Assembly (NCBI GenBank): GCA_947568835.1 | Contig: OX387604.1 | Location: 18,071,076 to 18,135,075, forward strand | Source: Protonemura montana | Taxonomy: Eukaryota; Arthropoda; Insecta; Plecoptera; Nemouridae | Direction: 5' to 3' | Length of the DNA: 64,000 nucleotides | Shown here: positions 62,102 through 64,000 of the stretch, in pieces | How positions within the stretch are numbered: the first letter of the stretch is position 1 | Layout of the letters: each line of letters starts with the position of its first letter | Notes under the pieces: generated by a model | The model's database searches: none | What the model was told of the DNA's origin: nothing | The model's input: the letters and a program-made list of their open reading frames with translations, nothing else | Translations under genes and position numbers: made by a program

Positions 62102-64000
62102 TGCCCAACCCAACTACGTACTTGCTGACAATGTATTAGTTGTTCTATAAACGAATCATTGCTTACCACTGGCTCTATTTTCTTGTAGTTTGTCTTTCAT
62201 TTGCAAACTTACAAATGTATTGGCAGCAAAATCGAACCGTCATGGCAAGGAAATGAACAAAGTACTATGCCTACCGTGCTATTACGATTCATCCATCTCT
62301 TATGAATTTCAATTATATTTATTATCTAATCGTTCCCACTTTCCTTGGGTATGGTTAATATGGAAGAGGGGGGAGGGAATACTAGAGGGGGAGAGGGCTA
62401 TGTCATGTAACAAATGTATGCGTATAGACAGGGGGGACTTAATTATGACTTTAGAGAATGTAACAACCAAAATTCAATTTCGAAAAAATTGCGTTTTTTT
62501 TTTAAATTCTCTCTACATGTTAGACAATTTTGTGTACCTCGGCAATATGGCTGAATTATATTATGTGATATTATGTGATCATTTCTTTTTAGTACACACA
62601 AGGGCTTAGGGACGGGGAATTTGCGAAACTGAAAAAGAAAAAAAAAACGAGAAATCTCCCCGGAAAAGCTGTTTTAACGGGTGAGATAATTGGGCCGTGA
62701 AATTTCTGTTTCCCATTTTGAAAGCCAAATTAAGTTTAAATGGTTAAAAAGCAGGCCGAAAATTATTATCCGATTCCTTGGTTTGGCCATTTGGCATTTT
62801 GTCTTTCAAATATAAAATAACATGCACGTTTAGTGTGGGCTTGTGCGATGATGATCTAAGGTTTTTTCTCTGCAAACATTTGTAAAAACCTTACAACATT
62901 CAAGAAGACATTATAATGAAGAAGTTCATTATAATATAATGAACATCACAATTTAAAATAAAACCAATACAATTAAAAAAAGCATGCATTCATCACACAC
63001 CAATCCCAAACACTCATTTCAAAATAGAACCTACGAACACTTTACAAGAATTAATCTACACGTATTTATATTCATAATCACTCCCATTAATTTTCCTATC
63101 CCAATTTAAGGAGTACAATAGCTGTGAATATAATAGCATTTGTGATGGTTGGGAGCATTGCATTAGACAAATCTAGATGGATCTATGTTCTCTTTCGGGA
63201 ATTCGGTAGGATTTCACATCCCAACGACATTCGTCCTTCCTTCCTCCACCTCCTCCACCGCCACCACCTCCTCCTCCTCCTCCCCCGTCACACAACCACC
63301 TTCTCCCAACACAGGACAACGAGCCCCCAAACACCGAACTCGGAGGAAAATACTTCTAATAATAAATGCAGGCATACGACCACCGTCGAACCCAAAACAT
63401 AATCCATCATTGCCCATAAGGCTGGCCCGGCCCTGCGAAACCATTGATTATTGTTAAGTTTGGTTTTTCAATAGCTGATAATGGTATTATTGGTCCATTA
63501 GACTGTCTTCTACGTGGCTGCCGTCATGTTAACGGTCTGTTAGCCTTAACTAATTGTTTAAAACCAACTCTTAGACTATTTTTGCACCAATCTTGTGTAC
63601 AATATTAAACTAGCGCCAACTTGCGACCCTTAAATCAGTTGTTTATTTATTGGTACCACCATTTCAGTTTTGGTTGCTGCCATTGTAATATTCTCATATC
63701 TTCTCGAATGACAATATTACACTGTGACAACTCGAATGGGCTTTTCCAATGGTGATTTAAAGCTGTAAATGTTTACATTTTCCTTAATTTACGCCTAAAG
63801 ATGAAACATTTCACCTGAGGCCATCGAGCGAGTGTCTTGAGAGTTATGTGCCTACACTGGTGCCATGTGAGCTACCTGGCTTACGATAGCCTTGTCTCTC
63901 AATTCACTGCAAATTGGCACTGAAATTGGCATTGGTATCAAAATTGGCATTAAAATAAATAATTTCATCACGAAAAGTAATACAATCGCTACCCTGGGCG
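62102..64000. other. AT-rich non-coding DNA to window end
   Basis: No gene is recognised. The plus frame at 62190-62609 (139 codons) has no recognisable domain. A CTCCTCCAC-type trinucleotide-rich stretch lies at about 63238-63288 and explains the opposed frames at 63124-63457. TTGGCACTGAAATTGGCATT words repeat near 63913-63950. Confidence 0.55.

Noticed and set aside
61545-62169. Duplicated exon in the 364-bp repeat
   Set aside because: The frame is duplicated only because the DNA is. No splice sites or family resemblance could be supported.
62190-62609. 139-codon plus-strand gene
   Set aside because: No domain, biased composition, and no supporting signals.

Overview
This window looks like nuclear DNA from an animal, most likely an invertebrate, and it is almost gene-free. 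It is visibly AT-rich and has no operon-like packing. No open reading frame outside low-complexity arrays resembles a known host protein. The animal assignment rests on two SINE copies with a 5S-rRNA-like head, remnants of non-LTR retrotransposons of the CR1/Jockey/L2 kind, a tRNA-like SINE relic, and many satellite-like arrays. I cannot name the species from sequence alone.

Layout. 1-9.7 kb is unique AT-rich DNA with one GC-rich patch (610-834). 11.95-12.2 kb holds a 22-bp array. 14.87-15.04 kb holds a retroposon-like 3' end with a CAAA-rich tail. 18.05 kb has a 34-base C run. 28.1 kb has a perfect 28-bp palindrome. 30.84-31.24 kb is a minus-strand 5S-headed SINE. 32.6-33.08 kb is a 20-bp hairpin-forming array. 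37.96-38.03 kb is a tRNA-like relic. 40.18-41.34 kb is a 15-bp array open in three frames. 42.78-43.11 kb is a GC-rich block with 60-bp repeats. 44.83-44.96 and 45.25-45.48 kb hold 43-bp and 13-bp arrays. 46.66-47.04 kb is a plus-strand SINE of the same family. 50.94-53.36 kb is a 2.4-kb array of 7- and 10-bp units containing CACATG. 57.6-57.83 and 58.38-58.80 kb are two broken pieces of LINE reverse transcriptase. 59.82-60.0 kb is a degenerate 9-bp repeat field. 61.38-62.10 kb is a near-perfect 364-bp tandem duplication.

No genes here can be said to act together. The window is best read as intergenic DNA or part of a very large intron, shaped by retroposons, tandem-repeat growth and homopolymer expansion. 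The very long reading frames inside the arrays (up to 910 codons) follow from repeat units that lack stop codons, and are not called as genes. I found no convincing undescribed system. The best leads are the 5S-headed SINE family, the CACATG array, the hairpin-unit array with a possible seed beside it, the perfect palindrome, and the excess of long G/C homopolymers.
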